From: Pedobacter glucosidilyticus
GTDB lineage: Bacteria > Bacteroidota > Bacteroidia > Sphingobacteriales > Sphingobacteriaceae
Reading direction: 5' to 3'
Assembly: GCF_002483235.1 (NCBI RefSeq)
Contig: NZ_DLHN01000035.1
Span: 61,413 to 125,412 of the forward strand
Length of the DNA: 64,000 nt
The notes under the pieces are model-generated. The model was not told the origin of the DNA and ran no database searches. It saw only the letters and a program-made list of their open reading frames with translations. Below, piece by piece: positions 17,185-25,113 of the stretch (its first letter is position 1; every line of letters starts with the position of its first letter). Both the position numbers and the translations under genes were made by a program.

Positions 17185-18315
17185 ATGATTATAGGAGTAC
17201 CTCGCGAAATAAAAAATAATGAAAATAGGGTTGGTCTTACGCCTGCTGGAGTACATGAATTGGTAAAAAGGGGGCATCAAGTTTTAATAGAAACGCATTC
17301 TGGAGCAGCTAGTGGTTTTAGAAATGACGATTATGAAGATGCTGGAGCTCAAATTATTTTAACTGGTGATGAGGTTTGGGGTAGGGCAGATATGATTGTT
17401 AAAGTTAAAGAACCCGAAGAACGTGAGTATAAATTAGCCAGAAAGGATCAATTGATATTTTGTTTTTTTCATTTCTCATCACACCGTAAGCTTACTTACG
17501 CTATGATGGATAGCGGTGCTGTGTGTTTAGCGTATGAAACTGTAGAGTGTACTGATAAATCTTTGCCTATTTTGGTGCCTATGTCTGAGGTTGCTGGTAG
17601 AATGGCCATACAACAAGGTGCTAGGTATTTAGAGAAGCCGGTTATGGGCAGAGGCGTACTGTTAGGTGGTGTGCCGGGTGTAACACCAGGCAAAGTTTTA
17701 ATTATTGGTGCTGGTGTAGTTGGTGTGCAAGCTGCTAAAATGGCCTCTGGCTTAGGTGCCCATGTTACCATAGTTGATACCAATATAGAACGATTAAGAT
17801 ATGTAAATGATATTCTTCCGCCTCATGTGGTTACCATGTTCAGTAGCGAGTATAACATCAGAAAGTTAATCACAAATCATGATTTAATCGTTGGTGCAGT
17901 TTTAGTTCCAGGTGCAAAATGCCCCACCGTTATTACCAGAGATATGCTAAAGCTGATGAGGCCAGGAACTGTTATTGTTGATGTATCTGTAGACCAAGGC
18001 GGATGTATTGAGACTTGTAAACCTACAACGCATGAAAATCCAACTTATATTGTTGATGGTATTTTACATTATTGTGTAACCAATATGCCAGGGGCGGTAC
18101 CTTATACTTCTACTATAGCACTTACAAATAGCACATTTCCTTACATATTGCAACTTGCAGATAAAGGTTGGAAAAAAGCTTGTTTAGATAATTATGAACT
18201 TCTAAAAGGCTTAAATATCATAAGCGGAGAAGTAGTTTATCGTGAAGTTGCAGCCACTTTTGACTTACATTATAAACCTGTACATCAGTTTTTAGATACC
18301 AAAGAAGAGTATTGA
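17185..18315 (+). CDS. ald: Alanine dehydrogenase
   Basis: A 376-residue NAD-dependent enzyme interconverting L-alanine and pyruvate plus ammonia. Substrate residues Lys75 (VKVKEP) and His96 (FFHFSSH) are present, and the NAD-binding motif is VLIIGAGVVGVQAAKMASGLG (about 171-191). The N-terminus MIIGVPREIKNNENRVGLTP is the family signature. A possible promoter (TTG near 17138 with TTTATTTG at 17160-17167) is only a partial match. The gene appears monocistronic. Confidence 0.96.
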   Translation: MIIGVPREIKNNENRVGLTPAGVHELVKRGHQVLIETHSGAASGFRNDDYEDAGAQIILTGDEVWGRADMIVKVKEPEEREYKLARKDQLIFCFFHFSSHRKLTYAMMDSGAVCLAYETVECTDKSLPILVPMSEVAGRMAIQQGARYLEKPVMGRGVLLGGVPGVTPGKVLIIGAGVVGVQAAKMASGLGAHVTIVDTNIERLRYVNDILPPHVVTMFSSEYNIRKLITNHDLIVGAVLVPGAKCPTVITRDMLKLMRPGTVIVDVSVDQGGCIETCKPTTHENPTYIVDGILHYCVTNMPGAVPYTSTIALTNSTFPYILQLADKGWKKACLDNYELLKGLNIISGEVVYREVAATFDLHYKPVHQFLDTKEEY

Positions 18316-18388
18316 TAAACCTAGTTGAATAACAAATTTTAATATCAGTGGTTAAATATTTAGCTTCGTAAGTTTAGTTAAATATAGT

Positions 18389-18739
18389 ATGAGCATTAAA
18401 GTATTTGGTATACCCAACTGCGGGTCAGTAAAAAAAGCAAGAACCTGGTTAGAGGAAAATAACATTGATGTACATTTCCATGATTTTAAAAAACTTGGGA
18501 TTGATGAAGAACATCTAAATAAATGGTGTAATACCTTAGGCTGGGAAAAAGTAGTTAATAAAAAAGGTTTAACTTGGCGTGGATTAGATGAAAAAGTCAA
18601 GGAAGTTGTAAAAGATCAACAAAGTGCGGTACAACTGATGTTAAACCATACAAGTGTTATTAAAAGACCAGTGATAGAGACTCCTAAAGGTATAATAATA
18701 GGTTATGACGAAGCAGAGCTAAGTAAATTTTTCTCTTAA
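18389..18739 (+). CDS. ArsC-family (YffB/Spx-like) reductase
   Basis: A 116-residue thioredoxin-fold protein. FGIPNCGSVKKARTWLEENNIDVHF carries a single cysteine at residue 11, as in YffB, where Spx-type regulators have CxxC and arsenate reductases have CxxS/xxR. VIKRPVIETPKG is the conserved C-terminal part of the fold. A glutathione- or thiol-linked reductase role is inferred; the true substrate of YffB-like proteins is not known. Arsenate reductase is less likely. Confidence 0.88.
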   Translation: MSIKVFGIPNCGSVKKARTWLEENNIDVHFHDFKKLGIDEEHLNKWCNTLGWEKVVNKKGLTWRGLDEKVKEVVKDQQSAVQLMLNHTSVIKRPVIETPKGIIIGYDEAELSKFFS

Positions 18740-18849
18740 TGAAGCGTTAAATAATGTTAATAAGTTGTTTTCTAAGGTTTATTAACAGATTTTTGACATT
18801 GTATGATACAAAATGCTTGTTAATTTGTTAATACAATTAAACATAATTT

Positions 18850-19572
18850 ATGAAAGGCTTCTGGTTATTGCTGTTTCTTTTAGCACCTGGTTTTTTATGC
18901 GCACAAAGCATATTAACGGGTACTGCTTATGATGCTGATACAAGAAGTAAATTAAAATTGGTATTTGTTAACAATCTTACCCAAAAAGAGGTAGACCATA
19001 CCGGGCAAAAAGGTGATTTTAAAGTTAAAGCTGAAATTGGAGATTTAGTTGTTTTCTCTTGTCCGGGTTACCAGAGCGATACCTTAATTGTTGAAAGTTT
19101 AGACCCTCGTATCGTTTTATTAAGAACAAGGATGATTGTTTTAAACGAAGTAATCGTATCTGCCCAAGCCAATAAAACTGATGCACAAATTAGAGCTGCT
19201 TATTCTTCAGCTTATTCTGCTGCTAACACTACCATTCTAACCAAAGATGGTGGCTTAAGTTTATATAATGCTTTTAGTAAGCAATCTCAGCAAAAGAGAG
19301 AATTTCAAAAGTTTATGGATACCGAGCTTAATGAACGTTTAATTGATAGACGTTTTAACAGAGAGTTGGTAACCGAGCTTACCAAAGTTAGAGGGCAGCT
19401 TTTGGAAGATTTTATGTCTTATTTTAGGCCAACTTATTCTGAGATAAAAGATATGAGCGATGTAGAATTAAGAACCTATATCATTAAATCTTATAATGAA
19501 TATATTAAGCTACCGGCAGAAATGAGAATTTATCCCCCTTTACCTAAAACATCATTTGGGGGCGGCATGTAA
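18850..19572 (+). CDS. Exported protein with a CarboxypepD-regulatory-like domain
   Basis: A 240-residue protein with a signal peptide (MKGFWLLLFLLAPGFLCAQ). Residues 20-105 (SILTGTAYDADTRSKL through LNEVIVSA) form the beta-sandwich domain that also occurs at the N-terminus of TonB-dependent receptors. The rest is helical and polar (KREFQKFMDTELNERLIDRRF) with no barrel. It ends in a Gly-rich tail, SFGGGM. Function unknown; periplasmic or outer-membrane associated. It lies 29 bases before the PfkB kinase, so co-transcription is possible. Confidence 0.75.
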   Translation: MKGFWLLLFLLAPGFLCAQSILTGTAYDADTRSKLKLVFVNNLTQKEVDHTGQKGDFKVKAEIGDLVVFSCPGYQSDTLIVESLDPRIVLLRTRMIVLNEVIVSAQANKTDAQIRAAYSSAYSAANTTILTKDGGLSLYNAFSKQSQQKREFQKFMDTELNERLIDRRFNRELVTELTKVRGQLLEDFMSYFRPTYSEIKDMSDVELRTYIIKSYNEYIKLPAEMRIYPPLPKTSFGGGM

Positions 19573-19601
19573 TTTCAAGATTTATTAAAATCCTTAGCCT
19601 T

Positions 19602-20462
19602 ATGATTTATTGTTTTGGAGAAATATTGTGGGATGTTTTACCACAAAAGGCCTTACCAGGTGGTGCTTTGATGAATGTATGTATCCATTTGCACAAATTA
19701 GGGTCACAAACAAAATTGATAAGTGCTATTGGTAATGATAAGGCTGGGGCTGATTTAAAAAAATATCTATATCAAGAACTGAATGATGTATCGCTTATTC
19801 AAACTAAAAATCATTTAGCTACGGGTAAAGTTCTGGTAAATTTGGATGATCCCTTAAATGCCAAATATGATATTTTACAGCCTGTTGCGTATGATGAAAT
19901 AGATAGTCCTGAAATAGCATTAAAAAATGATGATATTCTTGTTTTTGGCAGTTTAGCATCCAGAGGAGCATACACTAAAAACACCTTATTAAAACTTCTA
20001 GAAAAACCTTGTTTAAAAGTTTTTGATATCAATTTAAGGGCTCCCCATTATACTGAAGCATCATTAAAAGAATTTTTGAAATTAGCGGATTGGGTTAAGC
20101 TGAATGATGATGAATTTGAATTGGTTTGTTCTTGGTATCAGTTAAATCCTCAAGATGAATTTGTATTTCAAAAGTTAGCGGCCTTATGGGATGTTACATT
20201 AATTTGTCTCACCAAAGGAGGTAAAGGTGCTACCTTGTTTATCGATGATCAGATTTATCAGCACCCGGGTTTTAAAGTTGAAGTTGCAGATACTGTTGGT
20301 GCTGGAGATGCTTTCTTAGCGGCACTCATTCATTCTTATCAAATAGGCTGTGTTCCAGACATGATGTTGAATAATGCATGCGCTTTAGGGGCATTTGTTG
20401 CAGGTAAAAGCGGGGCTAATCCTCCATACAAAGTAGATGAGATAAGTTTTTTTAATAACTAG
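19602..20462 (+). CDS. PfkB-family carbohydrate kinase (fructokinase-like)
   Basis: A 286-residue sugar kinase of the ribokinase fold. The start YCFGEILWDVLPQ, the sugar-binding GGALMNVCIHLHKLG and the C-terminal anion-hole/catalytic motif DTVGAGDAFLAAL (about 230-242) are all clear. The N-terminal GEILWD and GGAxxNV patterns favour a fructokinase, but the substrate is inferred. No sugar transporter or glycosidase is adjacent. Confidence 0.9.
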   Translation: MIYCFGEILWDVLPQKALPGGALMNVCIHLHKLGSQTKLISAIGNDKAGADLKKYLYQELNDVSLIQTKNHLATGKVLVNLDDPLNAKYDILQPVAYDEIDSPEIALKNDDILVFGSLASRGAYTKNTLLKLLEKPCLKVFDINLRAPHYTEASLKEFLKLADWVKLNDDEFELVCSWYQLNPQDEFVFQKLAALWDVTLICLTKGGKGATLFIDDQIYQHPGFKVEVADTVGAGDAFLAALIHSYQIGCVPDMMLNNACALGAFVAGKSGANPPYKVDEISFFNN

Positions 20463-20513
20463 ATTTTATTTTAATAAGTAATTTGATATAATCTTAGATT
20501 AATGTACTTTTAA

Positions 20514-21599
20514 ATGATGTCTAACTACAAATATCCTTATACTGTGTATCCTTCAAGGGTATTGAGTTTTCTAAATTATGATTTTAATTTGCCACAAGTT
20601 CCTGTAAAGCCAAGTCTTCCTAATATGCCGAATAAAGTTAATAAAAACTCATATTCTGTTGCTATAATAGGTGTTTTACTTTTTTTTGTTGGAGCTATTA
20701 TTTCTGAATTTATAATATTGTTGATTAGCTGTTTTTTGATAATAATCTCTTTTATTTTAGGGGCTGTGGAAAATAGGAGTCAAAAAAGACTAGATAGTAT
20801 GTATAATCGAGAAACTGAAAATTACAGCAAATCAATTTTGATTTATAATTCACAACTTAAGGTAAGAAATGAGTTGATCACAAAGTTGAAGAATATTGGC
20901 TATCGAGAACAATATAAGCTGGATAAAATCAAAGAATTTTTTAAAGCTATGAATTATAATACTGCTCAAAGTTCAGTTAATAAGGGTGTTACAGAAGATT
21001 TGTTTTTTGATTTAATAAAAAAAGTTTTTTTTGATAATGAGGTTTTAACAGGTAAAACTATCTCAAATGAATATTTTGCTAGTTATTCTTATGTTCCTGA
21101 TATTTTGCTTTATGACAAAGAAATTGGCGCATATGTAGATATTGAAATAGATGAACCTTATACATTAGTTGACAAAAAGCCAATTCACTTTTTGAAAATT
21201 GAAAATGATGAGTTTTTGCATTCTAATTCTTTAAGAGATGATTATTTTGCAAGTTTAGGTGTTGTGATAATAAGATTTTCTGAATCACAAATTTTAGAAT
21301 CTCCCTTCGGTTGTCTTGATTATATTTCAAAAGTAATGTATTCTTTAACTAATAATGATTATTATTTAAAGTTACTGAGTAGTTATATCTATAGTGAAGT
21401 TAAAGAAGAAGAGTTTTGGCTAGTAGAAGATTCAATAGAATTTGCGAAAAAGAAGAAAAGAGAATATTATTTCTTTGGAGAAAATGGGTTTTCAACGGAT
21501 TTATCTGAATATTTTAAGCCTAACTTTAAGAAAGAACAATTTGTAAATCTAACTAAAAGAGACAATTTCGATATTTTAGATGACGACTTTCCTTTTTAA
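20514..21599 (+). CDS. Membrane-tethered PD-(D/E)XK nuclease-like protein
   Basis: A 361-residue protein. Two adjacent hydrophobic helices (about residues 48-84) anchor it, followed by a charged helical stretch. Residues 165-275 have the order expected of a PD-(D/E)XK/DUF559-type nuclease fold: acidic TEDLFFDLIKKVF, then VPDILLYDKEIGAYVDIEIDEPY, then RDDYFASLGVVIIRFSE. The usual catalytic lysine of E-x-K is replaced in DIEIDEP, so activity is uncertain. The C-terminal 85 residues are charged and unassigned. The gene is notably AT-rich and has no recognised neighbours except a 70-residue ORF downstream. Confidence 0.6.
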   Translation: MMSNYKYPYTVYPSRVLSFLNYDFNLPQVPVKPSLPNMPNKVNKNSYSVAIIGVLLFFVGAIISEFIILLISCFLIIISFILGAVENRSQKRLDSMYNRETENYSKSILIYNSQLKVRNELITKLKNIGYREQYKLDKIKEFFKAMNYNTAQSSVNKGVTEDLFFDLIKKVFFDNEVLTGKTISNEYFASYSYVPDILLYDKEIGAYVDIEIDEPYTLVDKKPIHFLKIENDEFLHSNSLRDDYFASLGVVIIRFSESQILESPFGCLDYISKVMYSLTNNDYYLKLLSSYIYSEVKEEEFWLVEDSIEFAKKKKREYYFFGENGFSTDLSEYFKPNFKKEQFVNLTKRDNFDILDDDFPF

Positions 21600-21643
21600 A
21601 TGTCAATATTAATATTTATTAAAATGGAATTAAATTTAAAATT

Positions 21644-21856
21644 GTGAAGCTAAAGCAACAAGGAAAAACAAATGTGAATGGATTAAATTATTTTGATCTA
21701 TGTTCTGATAATTATAAATATCAATTTGGTTATATTAAAAAAGAGTATTATTCTTGGAAATTATACATAAATATAAATGGTCAAAAAAACTATTATTATG
21801 GAAGCTTAGCACAATGTATTAAAAGAGCTGAGGAACTGCGAAATGAAGAATTCTAG
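21644..21856 (+). CDS. Small hypothetical protein
   Basis: A 70-residue Tyr/Lys-rich protein starting with GTG, 44 bases after the nuclease-like gene. I do not recognise it. The pattern YKYQFGYIKKEYYSWKLYI suggests beta strands with a C-terminal helix (AQCIKRAEELRNEEF). It could be a partner of the upstream membrane protein or an unrelated small orphan. The coding frame is open and its composition is protein-like, but no strong ribosome-binding site is seen. Confidence 0.4.
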   Translation: MKLKQQGKTNVNGLNYFDLCSDNYKYQFGYIKKEYYSWKLYININGQKNYYYGSLAQCIKRAEELRNEEF

Positions 21857-22057
21857 TAGCATTTTTTTTATTAAGCCTCTGAAATTGGAAAATATGATTT
21901 TATAATTTTAAGTTTAGTGAAGTGATATGTTAATTCAAAATTTATTCAAGCTAATTATTTGGCGTGTTTAAAAGTAAGAGGTACGAAGATTAATAGAAAT
22001 CCTTAATAATTTTATTGATATTAAGGAAATCTTAACTTCGCATCTTTAATTTAATTG

Positions 22058-22399
22058 ATGAGCAATAACCATAACTGTCCACAATGTGGATCTGAATTTA
22101 CCTATCCAGAACAAGATTACTTGGTTTGTTCTCAGTGTTTCTATGAATGGAATCCAGAAGCAGAGGAAATTGAAACTATCGTTGCTGATAAAGTATTAGA
22201 TGCAAACGGTAATGAAATCATAGATGGAGATACGGTTATTTTAATAAAAGATTTACCTGTAAAAGGCTCGCCTAAGCCTATTAAAATTGGCACTAAAGTG
22301 AAGAATATTCGCCTTACCTCTGGAGATCATAATATTTCTTGTAAGGTAGAAGGCTTTGGAGCTATGTATTTAAAATCAGAGTTTGTAAAGAAGGCTTAA
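22058..22399 (+). CDS. YjdM/PhnA-family zinc ribbon protein
   Basis: A 113-residue protein with two CxxC pairs, NCPQCGSEF and LVCSQCFYEW, forming an N-terminal zinc ribbon, and a C-terminal SH3-like domain with DANGNEIIDGDTVILIKDL. Matches the YjdM (formerly PhnA) family. The old link to phosphonate use is unsupported; function is unknown. A TTG just before the ATG would add one residue, but ATG 22058 is preferred. A stem-loop closes the gene. Confidence 0.88.
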   Translation: MSNNHNCPQCGSEFTYPEQDYLVCSQCFYEWNPEAEEIETIVADKVLDANGNEIIDGDTVILIKDLPVKGSPKPIKIGTKVKNIRLTSGDHNISCKVEGFGAMYLKSEFVKKA

Positions 22400-22409
22400 A
22401 TAATGATAA

Positions 22410-22443
22410 ATAAGGTTTGGCTTTTTTCTGAGCCAAACCTTAT
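22410..22443. terminator. Bidirectional stem-loop between converging genes
   Basis: ATAAGGTTTGGCT (22410-22422) pairs perfectly with AGCCAAACCTTAT (22431-22443). It lies between yjdM-like and the convergent small gene ending at 22455, so it probably ends both transcripts. A clear T-run is lacking on either side. Confidence 0.7.
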
Positions 22444-22454
22444 CATAACTAATG

Positions 22455-22577
22455 TCATTTTTTCTTTTTAGAGCTGCCCAATTCTTTAGCAGCTTCACTT
22501 TTTTGTTCTTTACTTGTTTTCGGGTCTTTTAACTCTTTAGAAGCCTTGCTCTTCGAGTTGTTTTTTGATGTAGTCAT
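22455..22577 (-). CDS. Small basic Lys/Ser-rich protein
   Basis: A 40-residue protein, MTTSKNNSKSKASKELKDPK onward, ending SSKKKK. Similar short Ser/Lys/Ala-rich proteins occur widely in Sphingobacteriaceae; their function is unknown. The open frame extends 27 codons further upstream, but that part is hydrophobic and unlike the family, so Met at 22577 is chosen. Low complexity keeps confidence moderate. Confidence 0.55.
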   Translation of the reverse strand: MTTSKNNSKSKASKELKDPKTSKEQKSEAAKELGSSKKKK

Positions 22578-22805
22578 GTTTTTCAATTTAAAATAAAATG
22601 TAAGTAAGCCTTTACAACAAGTTTGCCAAAAGAATACGATAAAGTGTTTGCCTTTCATGATGTTAGAATACTCCAGTAAAAGCCTATACTCATCCTTTGA
22701 TTAATTGCAAACTCGCTTAAATATCTTGAGTACAGCTTTTTATTTAGGTTTTATCCAAACAATTCTTAAACATTTTTATTATCAGTTCTAAAAACCAATT
22801 TTTTA

Positions 22806-23762
22806 ATGGCATTAGATTTAGATAAGTTTAGACAAGTAGGGGACCCTCTGGCAGATGATTTTATAGCAAATTATTTTTCTAATGCTGATCATAAAAGGAG
22901 ATTAGATTTAGCATTAGCCAATTTAAAAACCAATGCCAATTGGGTAGCTTTTTTAGCTGAAATACCAGAAGCCACATTTTTTGATGAAGAATTGAAAAGA
23001 ATCGGACTTGTTGATTTGAAAATAAAAAACGATGCTTTAGCATTTTATAAAAAGAAATCAACATACATACTCCAGCTTTTAGGCCTATTATCTTTACCTT
23101 ATTGTTATGCTGCTGCCGATGGTGCCATGGTTCTTTATCAAACAGAAAGAATGTATAAAGATGTAGCCAAGAGATTAGAAGAAACAGGAATGTTTGTGGC
23201 TTCGATGATGAATCCAAAGGGGTTTGATGAAACTGGTGATGCTAAAGTTCAGCTCTTTAAGGTAAGACTCATGCATGCTGCCGGTAGGTATTACATTTTA
23301 AAAGGGGATTGGGATTATAATTTAGGGTTGCCAGTTAATCAAGAAGATTTAGCCGGAACCAACCTTTCTTTTTCTTTGATAGTCATTAGAGGATTAAGAA
23401 AAATGGGTTTTACTATTTCTTATCAGGAGCAAATGGCTTATATCAATTATTGGAGTTGGATTGGAGCTGTTTTAGGGCTAACTCCAGAGTTATTACCACA
23501 AAATGGGAGTCAAGCTTTAGATTTAGAAAAGGCAATTAGTGGTAGGCATTTTAAACCATCACTTGCTGGAAAACAACTGACCAAATCTTTACTACAATGT
23601 TTTTACAGTTTAAATGATAGAAAACAAATCAAAAATGTAGAGATAGCTGGTTTTATGAGGTTTTTACTGGGAGATAAGGTTTCAGATATGTTAGATGTTC
23701 CTAAAGAGAAATTTCCGGTTTCTAAACAGTTATTGTTAAAATTGAAAGCAACGGTTTCTTAA
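22806..23762 (+). CDS. Oxygenase MpaB-family (DUF2236) protein
   Basis: A 318-residue, mostly helical protein. The conserved DUF2236/rubber-oxygenase core is present: a small-residue helix (YAAADGAMVLYQTERM), then KVRLMHAAGRYYI, with an R-x-x-H arrangement that ligates heme b, and NQEDLAGTNLSFSL. Members include the latex-clearing protein and fungal MpaB oxygenases; most bacterial members have unknown substrates. It is monocistronic upstream of the str operon. Confidence 0.8.
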   Translation: MALDLDKFRQVGDPLADDFIANYFSNADHKRRLDLALANLKTNANWVAFLAEIPEATFFDEELKRIGLVDLKIKNDALAFYKKKSTYILQLLGLLSLPYCYAAADGAMVLYQTERMYKDVAKRLEETGMFVASMMNPKGFDETGDAKVQLFKVRLMHAAGRYYILKGDWDYNLGLPVNQEDLAGTNLSFSLIVIRGLRKMGFTISYQEQMAYINYWSWIGAVLGLTPELLPQNGSQALDLEKAISGRHFKPSLAGKQLTKSLLQCFYSLNDRKQIKNVEIAGFMRFLLGDKVSDMLDVPKEKFPVSKQLLLKLKATVS

Positions 23763-24013
23763 TTAAAAACTATAATTATAATTCAGGGAAGATGAAACTC
23801 TGTTTTTAAGTCTATTGTATCCACCTAAACCCGATTGAAGCCTTTGTTTGAGCTGTTTAGTAATTGATAAATTGCTAAAAGCAAGTGCGGAAAGCGTAAC
23901 TACCTTTAATAGTAGTAATAAATATGCTTTTCTAATTGCTAATACATCCTCGGCGTTTAAATCAAACTTCCGACATCGGTCATCGGACATTTAAACTTTT
24001 TTCACACAAACTA
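23763..24013. other. Intergenic stretch with short palindromic repeats
   Basis: This holds no gene I can support. A 75-codon frame exists on the minus strand (23763-23990) but begins inside a patch of interleaved repeats (ATGTCCGATGACCGATGTCGG at 23970-23990) typical of intergenic filler in this phylum, and its translation matches nothing I know. The str promoter follows at 24014. Confidence 0.45.
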
Positions 24014-24044
24014 TTGAATATCAAAAAATAAAAACTTACTTTTG
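24014..24044 (+). promoter_or_regulatory. Promoter of the str operon (rpsL)
   Basis: TTG at 24014-24016 and TACTTTTG at 24037-24044 are 20 bases apart, a good Bacteroidetes promoter. About 75 bases of leader follow before the rpsL ATG, including a short GGCATGGTATGCC palindrome. Confidence 0.75.
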
Positions 24045-24124
24045 CAGTCCTTTTAAATGGGCATGGTATGCCGTGTTCAAATTTGAGGGTAGTTAAAAGA
24101 AATTTTTAAACATAAATTCATTAA

Positions 24125-24538
24125 ATGCCAACCATTCAACAATTAGTTAGGAAAGGTAGAGTAGCTCTGGAGGATAAGAGTAAGTCCCCAGCGTTGGACA
24201 GCTGTCCACAGCGAAGAGGAGTATGTACCCGTGTATATACAACTACCCCTAAAAAACCAAACTCTGCAATGCGTAAAGTTGCCCGTGTACGTTTAACCAA
24301 TGGTAAAGAAGTTAACGCTTATATTCCGGGTGAAGGTCATAACTTACAAGAGCACTCTATCGTGTTAGTAAGAGGTGGAAGAGTAAAAGATTTACCAGGT
24401 GTTCGTTATCACATCGTTCGTGGTGCTTTAGATACTGCAGGTGTTGCAGGTCGTAATCAGCGTCGTTCTAAATATGGTACTAAGAGACCAAAACCAGGAC
24501 AAGCAGCAGCAGCTCCAGCAAAAGGTAAAAAGAAATAA
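24125..24538 (+). CDS. rpsL: Ribosomal protein S12
   Basis: A 137-residue small-subunit protein at the decoding centre. PTIQQLVRKGR at the start, TTPKKPNSAMRKVARVRLTNG in the middle (with the Lys whose mutation gives streptomycin resistance) and PGVRYHIVRGALDTAGV are all canonical. The last 20 residues are a Lys/Ala-rich extension. First gene of the str block. Confidence 0.98.
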   Translation: MPTIQQLVRKGRVALEDKSKSPALDSCPQRRGVCTRVYTTTPKKPNSAMRKVARVRLTNGKEVNAYIPGEGHNLQEHSIVLVRGGRVKDLPGVRYHIVRGALDTAGVAGRNQRRSKYGTKRPKPGQAAAAPAKGKKK

Positions 24539-24557
24539 TTAAACGGAGGAAAAGAAC

Positions 24558-25025
24558 ATGAGAAAGTCGAAACCAAAAAAGAGAATTATTCTTCCTGATC
24601 CAAAGTTTAACGACGTTATGGTTACCAGGTTTGTGAATAATATGATGTACGATGGAAAAAAATCTATCGCTTACGATATATTTTATAAAGCTATTGATTT
24701 AGTTGAGTCTAAAACCAGCGAAAACGGTTTAGAGCAATGGAAAAAAGCTTTAAACAATGTAATGCCAGGAGTAGAGGTTAAATCACGCCGTGTGGGTGGT
24801 GCTAACTTCCAGGTACCTACAGAAGTTCGTCCTGAGCGTAAAATTGCTTTAGGTATGAAATGGTTAATTAGCTATTCAAGAAAACGTGGTGAAAAAACCA
24901 TGATGGAAAAATTAGCTGGTGAAATTATTTCTGCTGCTAAAGGCGAGGGTGCTGCAGTGAAGAAAAAAGAAGATACACATAAAATGGCAGAAGCTAACAA
25001 GGCCTTCTCTCATTTCAGATTCTAA
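24558..25025 (+). CDS. rpsG: Ribosomal protein S7
   Basis: A 155-residue primary 16S-binding protein that organises the 30S head. It shows MRKSKPKKR, FVNNMMYDGKKSIAYDIFYKAID and RVGGANFQVPTEVRPERK. A good ribosome-binding site (GGAGG, 24545-24549) precedes the ATG. It is 19 bases after rpsL. The 88 bases after it contain self-complementary GATTGA/TCAATC runs. Confidence 0.98.
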   Translation: MRKSKPKKRIILPDPKFNDVMVTRFVNNMMYDGKKSIAYDIFYKAIDLVESKTSENGLEQWKKALNNVMPGVEVKSRRVGGANFQVPTEVRPERKIALGMKWLISYSRKRGEKTMMEKLAGEIISAAKGEGAAVKKKEDTHKMAEANKAFSHFRF

Positions 25026-25113
25026 ATTTTAAATGATAGAATGAGGGATTGATTGACTGGAGGAATATATTATTCAATCATTCATTCAATCCTTCAATCA
25101 TTAATAACATAAG

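Noticed and set aside
21644..21856. Antitoxin for the upstream nuclease-like protein
   Set aside because: No family match or DNA-binding motif; position alone is not enough.
23763..23990. A 75-codon minus-strand frame before rpsL
   Set aside because: It starts inside simple interleaved repeats, matches nothing I know and ends right after the convergent gene's stop.
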